NCBI RefSeq assembly: GCF_932526225.1
Contig: NC_064042.1
Span: 2,587,001-2,651,000, forward strand
Origin: Nematostella vectensis
Taxonomy: Eukaryota > Cnidaria > Anthozoa > Actiniaria > Edwardsiidae
Direction: 5' to 3'
Length of the DNA stretch: 64,000 nt
Both the position numbers and the translations under genes were made by a program. The notes beneath the pieces were generated by a model that worked only from the letters and a program-made list of their open reading frames with translations, did no database searches and had not been told where the DNA came from. Shown piece by piece: positions 35,917-48,248 of the stretch; the first letter of the stretch is position 1; each line of letters starts with the position of its first letter.

Positions 35917-36225
35917 TTATGTATGCTGCAGCGTGTCAATAAACTCGGCCATTTTGACATCATTAGAAGAGATTCCTCCACAGTCATGTGTCGTCAAGGT
36001 GATGTTAACCTTGTTATAGACATTGGACCACTCAGGGTGATGGTCCATTTTCTCAGCCATCAGGGCAACTTGAGTCATGAAACCAAATGCCTGGTTAAAG
36101 TTTTTAAAATGAAAATCTTTCTGAATTGCATCACGTGTTTTAGCTTCTACCCATCCAGTTGATAAAAGTGATTTTAGTTCTTTTTCTCTGCGCTCTGGAG
36201 ACAATTTCTGTGGCCTCGAAGAGAG
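35917..36225 (-). CDS. PCBD1: Pterin-4a-carbinolamine dehydratase (PCBD/DCoH), terminal exon
   Basis: The enzyme dehydrates 4a-hydroxytetrahydrobiopterin in the recycling of the cofactor of aromatic amino acid hydroxylases; in vertebrates it also binds HNF1. The exon encodes nearly the whole protein, about 102 residues: [32 protein letters not shown], the active-site [13 protein letters not shown] and the later THD. It starts after a TTTCACAG acceptor in phase 0 and ends with TAA at 35917-35919. The short initiating exon should lie upstream on this strand (above 36.3 kb, before PEX19); I could not identify it. AATAAA on this strand lies at 35666-35671. Confidence 0.88.
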   Translation of the reverse strand, partial: LSSRPQKLSPERREKELKSLLSTGWVEAKTRDAIQKDFHFKNFNQAFGFMTQVALMAEKMDHHPEWSNVYNKVNITLTTHDCGGISSNDVKMAEFIDTLQHT

Positions 36226-38673
36226 CTGTGAAAAATATAAAGTACAAGTTATTAAAATAATCATAATGATGATGATTGACCTGTCACCTGTAAGGAAAAC
36301 AATTGTGATAAAATATAAACTTAAACATTACTAACAATCATTTGCCTACTGACAGCAAGTTGTAGATGAAGGCATACCTGTCAACTCTCTGGCTTTGAAC
36401 CCCTTCTCCCGCATCGAGCACCAAATCTCCCGCTTTTTAGCGATTTTATCGCGTCAGACAAATTATTCTATAGAAAATCATCATTTTGCCTATTTTCTAT
36501 TAAAATATTTGAAACAATAATTCCCTTGCGTATTGCAATTTATCTGACACCCTTGTGAGATCTATTAGTGGATTTGTGCACGAGAGCTTTCTATACAACA
36601 AACACCCCCAAAAAAAATGAATATACCCCACCCCTCCCCAGAGGTAGACAGGTATGCGAAGGACTTTGCCTTATACTCAAATGAATATTTTTTAGTATAC
36701 AAAACAGACTCTACAAGTCCAAAACTATGGACAAAGAGTTAAACTATAAACATTCTATCATTTTACCTAGTACTCACTATTAGTACATTACTTGTGCAAA
36801 CCTTCTTCAACTGTTCTATTGCTCAAAGAATTAACATTATCTCATAATATAAGTTCAATTGAGTTATATAAGATACATATTGCTGAAAGATTTCATGTCT
36901 AATCCTGGATTTGCATGTGTGTAAGGGACTTTAGCTATAGCTTCTTTGCGGAGTAAGAACACAGCTGCTTTGTCTCCTATTATCTTTGTTCTACAAAGGA
37001 GTTCTTTTGTCTCTATTCTTCTCGTTCTTTGTGTCGAGGTGCAGATATTGTTCATTTGCCCAATCAAATTGCAGCTTGTAAGAGCTGCGTACTGACCCTC
37101 TTTGCTTGTTCTATCCTCGCATTTGTATCTCAAACACTATTATGTCTAGCACTTTTTGGAAAACGGCAATGTTGGCAAAATTGTTCAGGCAAAGGATGTC
37201 TATGGCAAAAACATCCATATAACTTAATCAATAAATTAATTAGACAAAATACGTTATTAATGAATAGCTGATACCCTTGATACCAATCAAGTAATCATTA
37301 TCAAGTGATATCAATCTATTAAATATTTTTGATGTTTTTTTTTATCTTTTGACTATACCAGCTAAGTGTACTTTGAACTCAAGCTTGTCCTGGTGATGTT
37401 TTTTTTATATCTTCTTTTTGTCATGCAGAAAAGTTTTAAAGTTCTTAAAACCTTTCACTTATATCAATATAGCCAAAAAAAAAAGCATAGAAAAACTTTC
37501 AAATTCGGAACAGGGAATTGAATTTGAATTTTCTACAGATTTTTGAAAATTTTCCTGGCCACGCAAAAGGAGATTGCATTGAGTGAATAATTCCAAGTTT
37601 TGGCAGGAAAATCTGAAACAACATATTTTTTATATTTTCCAACATATTTTTCTACTGCAATGCTACCCACAATGAAGCGAAGAATAAGTTAAAGTCCAGA
37701 ATTGTATGCGAAAAAAGAAAATATCGTTTTGTTGTTGGTTTTAAAAAACAGCGCGCTCATGAGAATGTTGCCATTTTTGATTGCGAATGCAGCGCCCGCG
37801 CACAATGCAAAAATAATTCAAAGACTAAAAATATTTGCTAAATTTTGCAGATTTGTTCCCTGAAGTTAAATAATCATTTGACTACCAGGTTAAGATATAA
37901 AGATGACGGTAAAAGTTTTAACCACACAACGTTCTTCAGCAATAACTTAGAAGACACAAAGACGGGAACCGGTTTAGCGTGTGAATATGTTTTCTCATGT
38001 AATTTGGTTGGCACCTTGATCCAAGTCACAAATGACTGGACCCGGGCCTTTTAGTTCACCGCCTTTTTTCCGAAGGTTGACCAAAATACCTCAATATTAC
38101 AGATTTCAGTTATTCGCGCGAACGCATGTTTTATAGGGTCCATACGAACCACATACCATTTGGAAGATGAAAATATAAAGAATTGACAAAGTCTATCAAC
38201 TCTGAAAGGTTATATGGACTTTAACTAAATATAGGTAATTCATTTTCCAATCAGCTGAGTTACTCTTACTCTAGGGCAATGTCTCCCGAGCCTGTCTTTA
38301 ACTTTTTAACAAACTATCACCCAAAGGGTGTAAAATTATGTTCCCTGACGACATTTGTATGAAAATACCCGAGTCCTATACCGATCCTCAGAGGTAGAGG
38401 TAAAGCAGGGAGGGGTGGGTGAATTTATACCCATGTTGTACAAAACCATAAGTATTTTGTACCAAAAAATGTCTCGCAAGCAGACTTATAAATTAGTTAC
38501 TAACCCAACGTGTGGCAATCTTTCCTCTCTGAATAAACCGGACGGCCGTTGTAGAACACAACATCTCACTATGTTTTTATAATCCGTCAAAATTATCATC
38601 GCTATGCATTGTGGACAGGACTTGTTCGATAATTGTTCGGTAATGTTTCGGGTTTCCGAAGCAAATTTTCAAG
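36226..38673. other. Region between PCBD and PEX19
   Basis: AT-rich sequence expected to contain the PCBD first exon and both promoters. It holds the dispersed repeat at 36951-37100. Other open frames here are short and show no family likeness. Confidence 0.4.
36951..37100 (-). repeat. Dispersed repeat with conserved reading frame, copy 3
   Basis: The reverse strand matches 9406-9552 and 29760-29907. The frame stays open for about 89 codons here and extends beyond the shared part on both sides. Confidence 0.6.
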
Positions 38674-41600
38674 ATGGCGGACGAGGTTGCAAAATCTACG
38701 GAGCCCGTGAAAGATGATGATCTGGACGATCTTCTAGAAAGTAAGTTATCGTATAAGGCTTTTTAACTCTTAGTTTGAATGTACGTTATTTGATGATAAA
38801 TTTTCTTTTTCGTTCATTGGGATTTATTCGGTATATTGCGAAGAAACCCTTCACATATTAAATGCATTAAAAATGCACCAGTCAATTGAAACCCCTGCAC
38901 CCCAACCCCCGCGACATAGCGGAGAAATTAACATTCATGTGGTGTTAAATGCTCGTTACTTTCCCGGCTACCGGGGCCTATGACGCTGTTAAAACCCCCG
39001 ATACATGCCCCCTGTGTTTTCCGATAACGTCCCAATACCGAAAGCCATAATTTAATTGTATAGGTTGCTGACTTTGTGGAATATACGTTGTTTTGTTTTA
39101 TTTATTTCTTTTAGTCAATAATGCTATTAGGCCTAATTTCCAGCTCGTTTCTGTAAGCCCGCAGTACGTTGCCGATCACTCCTAGTGCTGGGGGAATAGA
39201 GTCTATAATACCATCAGAAATTTAGATTTGCAAGTACCTTTGTTGAAAGATTATAATTGAATATGCAGGGAAAAAGCCATCAGACGCAACTTTCGGTTCA
39301 GCATTAATTCCCCACCCCCTTTACCATCCTGTTGGGGGCTTGTGTTAAATCCCCTGGTCCCGGTGGATTACAAGTGTTAAACAGGTATTGAATCCCCCAC
39401 ATGACCACGTTACTTCCCAGGTATGTCCTCTGGGGTTGGGGGCCTGGGCTGTCAATTGACTGGTGCATAAGTATTACTTAAGCTTTCTTATGTACCAATG
39501 CAACCTTTGTGATTTATCTGAGTTTTTGGGGTGCCTAGGTAGTTTTACACCCTTAAAGTTTCACACTCTGGTATATTTTCTGGGAATTAATCAGTTGAAC
39601 TAAAAAAGATAATGTCTATATAACTCAAAGTATTTATTACAATCAATCATTCCTAATTCAAAATAAATCAATTCCATCTTAAATATTCCCTCGAATTCCA
39701 GTGTGTCATAGTATGTAACAGGGCTTCTGGAATTACGCGAAAAAAAATTCAAAATTACGCAGGATTCTTTACTGAATTATGCGCTAAATTACACGAAATA
39801 TCAACGGTTACGTCCAAACTACATTATGTACCGAAGGAAAGCACAAAATAATTTTAAAAAGGTTATTTTTTTGTGCGAAAGTATCTTAGGCGAGTTTTCA
39901 TTGGCTCCTAGCCACCAGCCAATTAAAAAAGGTATTTTATTATTAGTCCTAGGCCTTCGCGGTTAAGTAAAGAACGCCTAGTCATTTTATTGTTTTCAAA
40001 TTACGAATTACGCGCTTGTGCGGAAGCGCGTAATTCCAGAAGCCCTGTATGTAAAGATAAAGATATTAGTGATGATGTGTAATGTTTTATACCAGGTGCA
40101 CTTGAGGATTTTGATAAAGCAGCCAAGCCTACTCCAAAGTCAGCAAACCAATCACAAAGCAGCATTGCACCAGATCCCAGGCTACTTCCTCCTCCTGTGA
40201 AAACCTCAGGGGAGCCAACACCCTTATCCAGCACAAATGATGACCAGGAAGAGATGGGTAAACTTTTTGCTCAGAGCTTTGCGGAGGCTGCAGCAGACCT
40301 GGAGAAGGCAATGAAGACAATGGGAGGAAAAGGGGATGAGGATTTCCTTGCGCACCTGAACAACTTGGCACAGTCTGCGGCTAGTGCTGCAAGTACTGGT
40401 GAGTTGTCATGTACAGAAAACAGATACACAAAATAAAGGATCAGAGAAGGCCAGTGCTGTGATGGGAGGAGCAGGTTTTTGTGAAACTCACAAGCCACCC
40501 CTCTCTTCCTTGTTTTTAGCCTTCAGGTTGTTTCTCTGAATTGCATTGCACCCAGTTCTGTACACAAGTGTGGGTTATTTTTGTTTAAAAATTTCATCAT
40601 TGAGTGCACACATGCAAGTAAATAGATATGGTTTGCTTAGGCAATAAAGGGAGATGAGATTAAAATATTTTGTGCGATTATTAATCCAGGTACATACCCC
40701 TTGTATCAACACTTGATGTAATAACTGCTGCTTAATGTAATACTAAAGCTTAATGTATTAAAATTTGCTGCTTAATGTAATACTAACGCTTCATGTTATA
40801 ATAAAACAGCTAATGGTAGATGTGACAAATTTCAAATTGTAATAGGTTACATATTGATTTCAAATATTATTTCTTTCAGAAAACCCAGACTCAATGAAGT
40901 CATTTGAAAGCAATCTCTCTCAAACTCTAAGTGACCTGGCACAGAACACTAAGGACATGGAGGTAAAAATATTATAAAGATATTTTACTACCTATTAGAA
41001 AGATACTCAAATGGACTTTTTGTGACCTATAAATTTGTAGGGCATACAATGCTTCCTACTCCTCAGGGTCTTATTGAGTGTTTTACAAGAAAACAAAATT
41101 GGCCATTGCTTAAAGACAAACCTGGGTATTTTGTAACTACTTCTTTTTTTAAGAACATGGATCCGATGGGTGAGGATTTTCTCAAAGCGTTGACAGGGAT
41201 GAGTCTAGATGATGAGGATGGGGACTTGGATATGATGCCCCTGATGCAGGGAATGATGAAGAACCTCTTGTCCAAGGAGATTCTGTACCCCTCACTCAAA
41301 GAGCTGAACGAAAAGGTATTGTCAATTAAAATGCACATGTGTAAGTGTCGAAGGAGGATGTATTCTCCTGAGTGACTAAGAAAGCATTTTTTAGGTTTGA
41401 AAGCATCTTACTGTTTTAGAATTTACTTCACATGTATTTTATTTTGTGCTTGAGTCTATTTAAATTTCTTGGCAAAGTGAAAGTGACATAGTCAAGAAAA
41501 AAAATATAAAATGAGACACATCTGCTATTATAACTTCACAGGCTTTTGCAAGCCTTAATATGACTGGGATATTTCTCATTTGGTACCTGCCTGTTGCTTA

Positions 41601-43987
41601 TTTTTGCATTGGTCTGCTCTCAAATTTTCCAAACCTTATCTTAGTTTGCAGCAGCCTAGATGCATCCATAGTTTGTGAGTCTTTATCTCTTTGTTTTAAT
41701 GGGTATGATATTAAGTGATAACACACCTTTTAAGAGTTTTCCATTTTCCAAGTAAGCATATCCATAGCAAAGTCTTCACAGGCAACCCCTCCTGCATCTA
41801 CCTTTGGACTACACCTGCATTTTATAGCTTGACACAATTTTCTTTTTAGTATCCCCCTTGGCTTGAGAATAAGAAGTCTTCACACTCAGATGAAGTACAT
41901 GTGCGATTCACCAAGCAACATGAATATGTGAATATGATCTGCCAAGAATTTGAGGCAGAGAAACCAGATGACTCGGAGGACATTAAGAAGAAAAGATTCC
42001 AAAAGATAATGAGTTTAATGCAACAGGTATGGAACACACTGCTTAAAGAATGTTAATCACCCACTCCTTTGTTATTATCATTAAAAACACAGCTGCTTAA
42101 TCGCAAGGAAACGTCTAAATAACAATCTACAAATAAAATCTGATATGTTATTGACAATATTTGATTTAAAATATCTTTGTTACTTGCTTGAAAAAGCTGA
42201 TTGAAATTGATGCTTTTGACTTGCCTTCTCCATCCCCATGATTTCTTGCAATCACTTTGTTAACAGATGCAAGAATGTGGACAGCCCCCAGAGGAGCTAG
42301 TAGGGCAGATGGTAAGTTTGATGGAGTTATTGACAGGAGAAAAAAATGGCAAAATTAAAATGGTAAGGTTGTGTTAGGTTTCATTTTGTTTATTTTTTGC
42401 CTAGAGGCTCCTTGCACAATATAAAACAAAATTGGATTTATTATTTTTTGGTATATGATCCGTTCTTGTGATAAGATTAAGCAAAGTTGCCATAAATCGT
42501 GAAAAAAGTAGCAATTTCGCCCAAATTGGACAATTTCAGACAAATCAAGAGTCTTACAATTTGCAATATCTCAAGAACAGATTATCTTTGTTTTATATTA
42601 AACATGGAACATCTATGAAAATAATCAAGTGAATATAAGCTAACACGACATTACAATTTGAACTTTGCCATTTTTTGCTCCTGTCGGAGTTATTGTAATA
42701 AAAACTGTCTGTGAAAGAATATCATGCATTATTGCTTAACCTCTTTTGGCCTTGGACAGTCATGACATTATGTGTTGTGTGACATGTTGCATAGCATGGT
42801 ATATTGTGTGGCATAGTGTGTTGTGTGACATGTTGCATAGCATGGTGTATTGTAGGGCATAGTGTGTTGTGTTACATGTTGCAGGGTTCGGTGTATTGTG
42901 GGGAATAGTGTTGTGTGACATGTTACACAGCATGGTGTATTATGGGGCATAGTGTGTTGTGTTACATGTTGCAGGGTTCGGTGTATTGTGGGGAATAGTG
43001 TTGTGTGACATGTTACACAGCATGGTGTATTGTGTGGCATAGTGTGTTGTGTGACATGTTGAAGAGCATGGTGTATTGTGGGGCATAGTGTGTTGTGTGA
43101 CATCTTGCATAGCATGGTGTATTGTGTGGCATAGTGTGTTGTGTGACATGTTGCATAGCATGGTGTATTGTGGGGCATAGTGTGTTGTGTGACATCTTGC
43201 ATAGCATGGTGTATTGTGGGGCATTGGGTGTTGTGTGACATGGCATGGTGTATAGTGTGTCGTGTGACATGTTGCATAGCATGGTGTATTGTGGGGCATA
43301 GTGTGTTGTGTGACATGTTGCAGGGTCCGGTGTATTGTGGGGAATAGTGTTGTGTAACATGTTACATGGCATGGTGTATAGTGTGTTGTGTGACATATTG
43401 CACAGCATGGTGTATTGTGGGGCATTGTGTGACATGTTGCAGGGTTTGGTGTATTGTGTGACATAATGTGTTGCACGGCTTAGCATATTGTTGGGTAGAG
43501 CATCCCAGGCATATATGGTGAGACATGGAACATTTTTGCAGCATAGTACGTACCAGAGCATAGAAAATTGTGAGGCATACCGTGCTATGTTCAGTCCTGT
43601 AGCCAGAATCAAAATTTTACTGAGGCAAAGCTAGCCACTGGATGATAAATCCAACAACAGCAGGTGTTTTATCTCATACTTTTCCATTGTGAAACACTAA
43701 ACATCAAAATTTTACTGATGCGAGTGTCTCACTTGCCTCATGCTGGCTACGGCCCTGGTGTTGATTGGCATGTTGTAAGGCCTACTGTGTTATGTGGCAT
43801 TTTGTTTGACACACTTGCTGCATGGTATGTAGTTTGGCCCACTGTTGCAAGGTAAGTGTTGTCGGGGGTGACCACGTAAACATCTAAAGTTTTTTTGCAG
43901 GCCCCAGGAATGCCATTTGGAACAGAGCCATCAATAGGTGACATGCCTGAGCTTCCAAAAGACCTACAGGAGTGCAAAGTCTCATAG
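38674..43987 (+). CDS. PEX19: Peroxisomal biogenesis factor 19 (PEX19), complete, seven exons
   Basis: PEX19 is the cytosolic chaperone and import receptor for peroxisomal membrane proteins and docks on PEX3. The exons are 38674-38740, 40096-40398, 40880-40962, 41154-41315, 41850-42026, 42267-42311 and 43901-43987, with phases 1,1,0,0,0,0, 924 nt, 307 aa (human is 299). The N terminus carries DDLDDLLE joined to SALEDFDKA, the PEX3-binding helix region. The middle holds FAQSFAEAAADLEKAMK. The C-terminal domain has LLSKEILYPSLKELNEKYP, then HEYVNMICQEFEAEK and GMPFGTEP. It ends CKVS, a CaaX box predicted to be farnesylated. AATAAA at 44123-44128 follows. Confidence 0.93.
42764..43480 (+). repeat. 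Large minisatellite in the last PEX19 intron
   Basis: About 14 imperfect copies of a unit near 46 bp, built from CATGGTGTATTGTGGGGCAT and AGTGTGTTGTGTGACATGTT. The array is strongly strand-biased (GT-rich on +) and free of stops on the - strand in all three frames, which produces long spurious ORFs. Confidence 0.9.
43592..43757. mobile_element. hAT-like MITE in the last PEX19 intron
   Basis: Imperfect ends CAGTCCTGTAGCCAG and CTGGCTACGGCCCTG, 166 bp, with an internal direct repeat ATCAAAATTTTACTGA. It is non-coding. Confidence 0.55.
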
Positions 43988-44122
43988 TTGCAAGTTTAAT
44001 TACTCTAAGTTATTGACCAAGAATAACATCCAACACTATAAAATATAGAAGATTCTAAGAAAAATGCTAAGATAAATCATTTAGAATCCAGGGAGATTGA
44101 AGCAAGTTTACAAATTGTAATA

Positions 44123-44128
44123 ACAATA
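44123..44128 (+). terminator. PEX19 polyadenylation signal
   Basis: AATAAA 136 nt after the PEX19 stop. The next AATAAA on the opposite strand is at 44168-44173, so the two transcription units converge with almost no spacer. Confidence 0.6.
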
Positions 44129-44279
44129 AACCAAAACAAAGTAACACATGTCTTTATGGATTGTTCCTTTATTCTGGAGTTAATTTTTACTGTAGAAAAC
44201 TACTTTTCTTGTGATGCATATACTGTTTAACTTGAGGAACCATGGTCAAGCCAATACACTGAACACTCTAGCTATCACC

Positions 44280-44345
44280 TAGCCTCCCCAGCAGGCGTTT
44301 CTAGGCAGGCATTGCTCGTTCGCCTAAAAACGCCTGCGGAGGCTA
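44280..44345. repeat. Small inverted-repeat element (TAGCCTCC family)
   Basis: TAGCCTCCC..GCAGGCGTTT at the left, AAACGCCTGC..GGAGGCTA at the right. It sits between two copies of a short local duplication (about 44209-44275 and 44370-44440, both with CCATGGTCAAGCCAATACA). Confidence 0.6.
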
Positions 44346-44431
44346 GTTATCACCCAGGGTCTACTTTTTTTCTGGTGATGAATATACTGTTTAACAGCAA
44401 ACCATGGTCAAGCCAATACAATGTGAATGGT

Positions 44432-44575
44432 CTAGCTGTCACCCAGGGTCTCATGGTCGAACTGGTACACTCCAAGTCCAGGTCCGACTCGCTTGATGTT
44501 AGTGATGAAATCTGCCAGCTCCTTGCTATGCTCAACTTGCTCATGAAGGAAGTTACACTCAATATAGTCTTGCAT
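44432..44575 (-). CDS. Second (alternative or relic) ferritin last exon
   Basis: It starts after an ACCCAG acceptor and encodes 47 residues plus TAG, exactly the length of the other ferritin last exon. It begins MQDYIECNFLHEQVEHSKEL and ends GVYQFDHETLGDS. The Gln ligand in HEQ is kept. It lies about 700 bp downstream of the first last exon (45273-45416), in the same phase. Either it is spliced as an alternative C terminus of the cytosolic ferritin, or it is what remains of a third ferritin gene. AATAAA on this strand is at 44168-44173. Confidence 0.7.
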   Translation of the reverse strand: MQDYIECNFLHEQVEHSKELADFITNIKRVGPGLGVYQFDHETLGDS

Positions 44576-45198
44576 CTGGGTGTTAAAAGACAGTTTGTCA
44601 TTCAAAAGGTGTTGGGGCGTAGCAACTGTTACCCTTTATCCAGTTGTTTGTAAGTCTTTAATATTTCTTTTAGTGAATCAATTCCACTCTATACCTTTAT
44701 AAACAGGGAATTTCCCCCTTTAGAACCCAAGGCCTGGTTCCTAAAAAGCTAGAGTTAAATAACATTCTTGTTCAATCAAATGTCCCAATAGCCATAATTA
44801 TCCCTGGTTTAGCACTAACCTGCTTTCTAGGAAACAGGCCCCGGTTAGGGAGGTGTACCTAGGTGATTTGAGACCCCTCTTTGCTAGTATTTTGTCCTGT
44901 ATACAAGGTTCATCTTGATCTTGTCACACTAACACAACTCCTATCCTTCAAAACCCTTGGAAATTGGAAAATTAAAATAATTCAAAGATTGAGTAACTGG
45001 CTTGGTTTCGATTAGGAACTGCATGAATAAAAAGTAGTTTGATTGGAAAATGTCCTATCTAGGAATCTTGGGCTTGAAACCAAATGAGAAGATCAATGCA
45101 CATTCAAACAGATGTAAAATGGTAGATGGCGAACACATTATTTTAACCAGCAATTATTGTATGGACATTAATCAAGGCAGTGGAATGCAGAAAGCATT

Positions 45199-45204
45199 TT
45201 TATT
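45199..45204 (-). terminator. Polyadenylation signal of cytosolic ferritin
   Basis: AATAAA on the - strand about 70 nt after the TAG of the proximal last exon. Confidence 0.5.
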
Positions 45205-45272
45205 AAGTCTAGTCCTTGGACAACTTTACATATCTATGAGGGCTTTAACACACAACAAAGTACACAAAGTGT

Positions 45273-48179
45273 CTAGTCGCCGCCAATTGTCTCGTGGTCA
45301 TACTGGTACTCTCCCAGGCCAGGTCCAACACGCTTCAGGTTTGTAAGGTGACCAGCAAGCTCCTTGATGGCCTCAACTTGCTCAGTCAGGAAATTACCCT
45401 CAATGAAGTCGGTCATCTGATGGTTTACATGGATTTAGTGTTAGTTTATGAATTTACCAAAATGGTTAGCAGTTTAGCCATTAGTTTAGCACTGCTTCTG
45501 GACACATAGTGGTGTGCATGACTGTATGAAGATGGATAAGAATGCAGTTTTGAAAGCAATGTACCTGAGCATCGCCGTGCTTCTCAGCAATCTTGTGCAA
45601 GTCCAGGAGGGCCTGGTTGACATGCTTCTCAAGGTCTAGAGCAACCTGGATGGAGTCCATGCCACAGCCCCACTCATCTTTCTCAGGCTTCTGCAATATT
45701 CAAAAACGAACTCTTCAGATTTTTTGTTGATGGGCATGCAAATCCCCTTTTATAATCCTTATAACATATTTCCAAAAAAGATTCTTAACTCCTGTGAGGT
45801 TGAGCCATGCTATTTTTCTTATCGAAAAATTTATTCTGACCATTGAAAAAAGTTGAAAAATATAGTTGTCTTTGAACTTTGCGAATGCCCAATATTTTGC
45901 AAAATAAAAAGAAAACATAAATATATCCATAAATGTTAATATCCGTTTGTAAGGCTTACTTTATATCTAGCTTTAGGTTATATAATTTCCTCTAAAATTA
46001 TGTGCACTGTTACGTAATACGTAAGTTACAGAATTCACTGAGTGAAGCATCATGTGATAAACACGTAGCACTGTACAGGACCCGAAATGATCCCAGGACC
46101 CGAAACGATCCCAGGACCCGAAACGATCCCCAAAAGTTCCCCAACTGATCCCGGGACCCGAAACGATCCCCAAGAGTCCCCGAAATGAACCCCGAGGAAT
46201 TACAGTAATGGACAACTAAAGGAATGTGTAAGGATTGGCTTTCAGTTTTAAAAACATATGTAACATTTAGCTTTGTTTGTGTTATTAAAAGGGAATTTAC
46301 ATGAACTAAAACTATAGTATTAAGATTTTAATATACGACTGCTGGGGAATACAGTGGTTGAGTCAGAAATTGGGGTCAACTAACAATTCTTTGTGATAGT
46401 AATTTGAAGAACCCGGCGTGGATAAATCATTTTATACATAACAAGCCATAAAAGAAAGTCTTTAAAGATAGGACATTCTGCTTTTGATAGGAAGCGAAAT
46501 GTTTTAAAGTTATTTTTTGGCATGTTTGTTTTCGGTGAATGAAAGCCCTATCATATCATGAGATCATGCCGGGGTGTACGCACGACTACATGAGGAAGTT
46601 CAAAACTCACATAATATTGCTTTCAACAAAAGCCACATCCTCATTTTGCGTCGGTAGTAGAAGGGTTGTTCGAGTGTATTACTCAGTGTGCTTTTGTTAT
46701 TCCATCTTCTCGTCCAAACCGGCTTCCTAAAATGTGTCGGTAAATATTTGCTCGTGTGAACAAGGATTTCGTGGTGAAATACATGTTGAGGTTGTCGAAT
46801 GAATATTAATTTTTATGGGTGATGTTTACTGGAAATGAGATTTATAGTGCCAGAGTCATGTGTCGGAACCGCAAAATGTTTAGAGTGTGATGGAAGGTCA
46901 AAAGTTTTAATGATCTGAGCAAAGCTGTGCTATGTTTATACATGCTGTATTTCTTTCGGTAGCAATTAAAAGTTGTGTATTTGTTTCAGACTCTGTTTAT
47001 GGGTTTAACGCCGGGCAATGTAATAAATAGAAGTATTGTGTTGAAATTTAATATTTTTAAGTCACATTGTTTAGAAATCGAGTCGCTGTTAACCCTTAAT
47101 TATGCTTCAAGTATTTCTTCTGCTTTCCCTTTGTCCATTACCGCAATTCCTTGGGGTTGATTTCGGGGACTCCTCGGTATCGTTTCGGGTCCGAGGATCA
47201 GTTGGGGTACTTTTGGGGATCATTTCGGGTCCTGGGATCGTTTCGGGTCCTGGGATCATTTCGGGTCCTGTACAGCACCCCAAGCGGTGAAATGGGTTGG
47301 CACTCGGCCAAAAATAGACGTCCTTTCGCCTTGTTAAATAATGAAAGCCATTCGAAGGATTGAAATTATATCTTAAGTTTGGAAGTTCTCCCTTTATGAT
47401 AGACACTACTAAATAAAGTTAGCGAAAGACAACTACATTGAAGAACAGTGCACGAAACACTTGCAAAAAATTGGAACTACGCAATCGTTATGCAAGAAGT
47501 GTTTCACCCTATTGATTTGAAAAAAAAATTCTGTTTTAAAACAAAACAAACCCACCCAAATGCTATCAAGAATAAAAAAGCACTTTGTAAAATATCTGAT
47601 GGCTTCTATATGCAAAAAAAAAATGTTCCAACGCCACATCTGATCGTTGAAAACATTTCAAGATGGCGGTCGAGAAGGACAAAAATTGACTGTGGGGTTC
47701 ACTGCTTTACTACGTGAAAAATAAAATAAAACAACAAACCTTGATGTCTTGAAGCACAATACGGCCTCCACGCTCGTTCTGGAACTTCATCAGCTAAACA
47801 AAAACAGAAGATGTCAAGTCAGAACGAAAAAATCGAGAAATGAACTTTGGATCGTAATACAACGCTCCCGGCTTCGAGTGCCTTCGTGTTTGACATGATG
47901 GGGCGCGAAAAACAAACCTTTTCGGCGTGTTCGCGTTCCTCATGGGACGCCTTAAGAAAGTACTTGTGGAATCCTGGAAGAGCCACATCATCACGATCGA
48001 AATGGAACGCCTAAAAGAGAATCAAACCACATTTAGTGCGGGAATTTTGCGTTTTCGCGGCAGTCGAGCGAAGAACTTACCATCGAAAGATACGCATAGC
48101 TTGCATACAACTCGAGGTTGATCTGCTTGTTAATGCCAGCTTCGCATTCTTCGTGGTAGTTCTGACGGCACAGAGACAT
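45273..48179 (-). CDS. Cytosolic H-type ferritin, complete, five coding exons
   Basis: Ferritin oxidises Fe(II) and stores Fe(III) in a 24-subunit shell. The exons (5' to 3') are 48081-48179, 47918-48010, 47740-47793, 45565-45690 and 45273-45416, all phase 0, giving 171 aa. The start is [15 protein letters not shown]. Ferroxidase ligands are intact: Glu and Tyr in [10 protein letters not shown], Glu-Glu and His in [10 protein letters not shown], Glu in [10 protein letters not shown] and Gln in [10 protein letters not shown]. No signal peptide is present, so it is cytosolic. An IRE lies 70 nt upstream of the start. Intron 3 carries a 1.2-kb foldback element. A second possible last exon is at 44432-44575. 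Confidence 0.95.
46072..47274. mobile_element. Foldback DNA element in ferritin intron 3
   Basis: The element is 1203 bp with inverted ends of about 130 bp starting TGTACAGGACCCGAAATGAT, each built of tandem 18-bp GGACCCGAAACGATCCCA-like units. GCAC at 46068-46071 and 47275-47278 is a likely 4-bp target duplication. The central 0.9 kb has no recognisable transposase. Confidence 0.7.
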
Positions 48180-48248
48180 CTTGGATCTGCTTGATCGTCG
48201 AACAAACGGAAAGACTTTAGAAAGTAGTAAAACTTTGAACGCTCGTCT

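Noticed and set aside
42768-43612. Long His/Thr/Cys-rich open frames on the - strand (178-199 codons)
   Set aside because: All three frames are open because of the minisatellite composition; they lie in a PEX19 intron and have no splice or start support.
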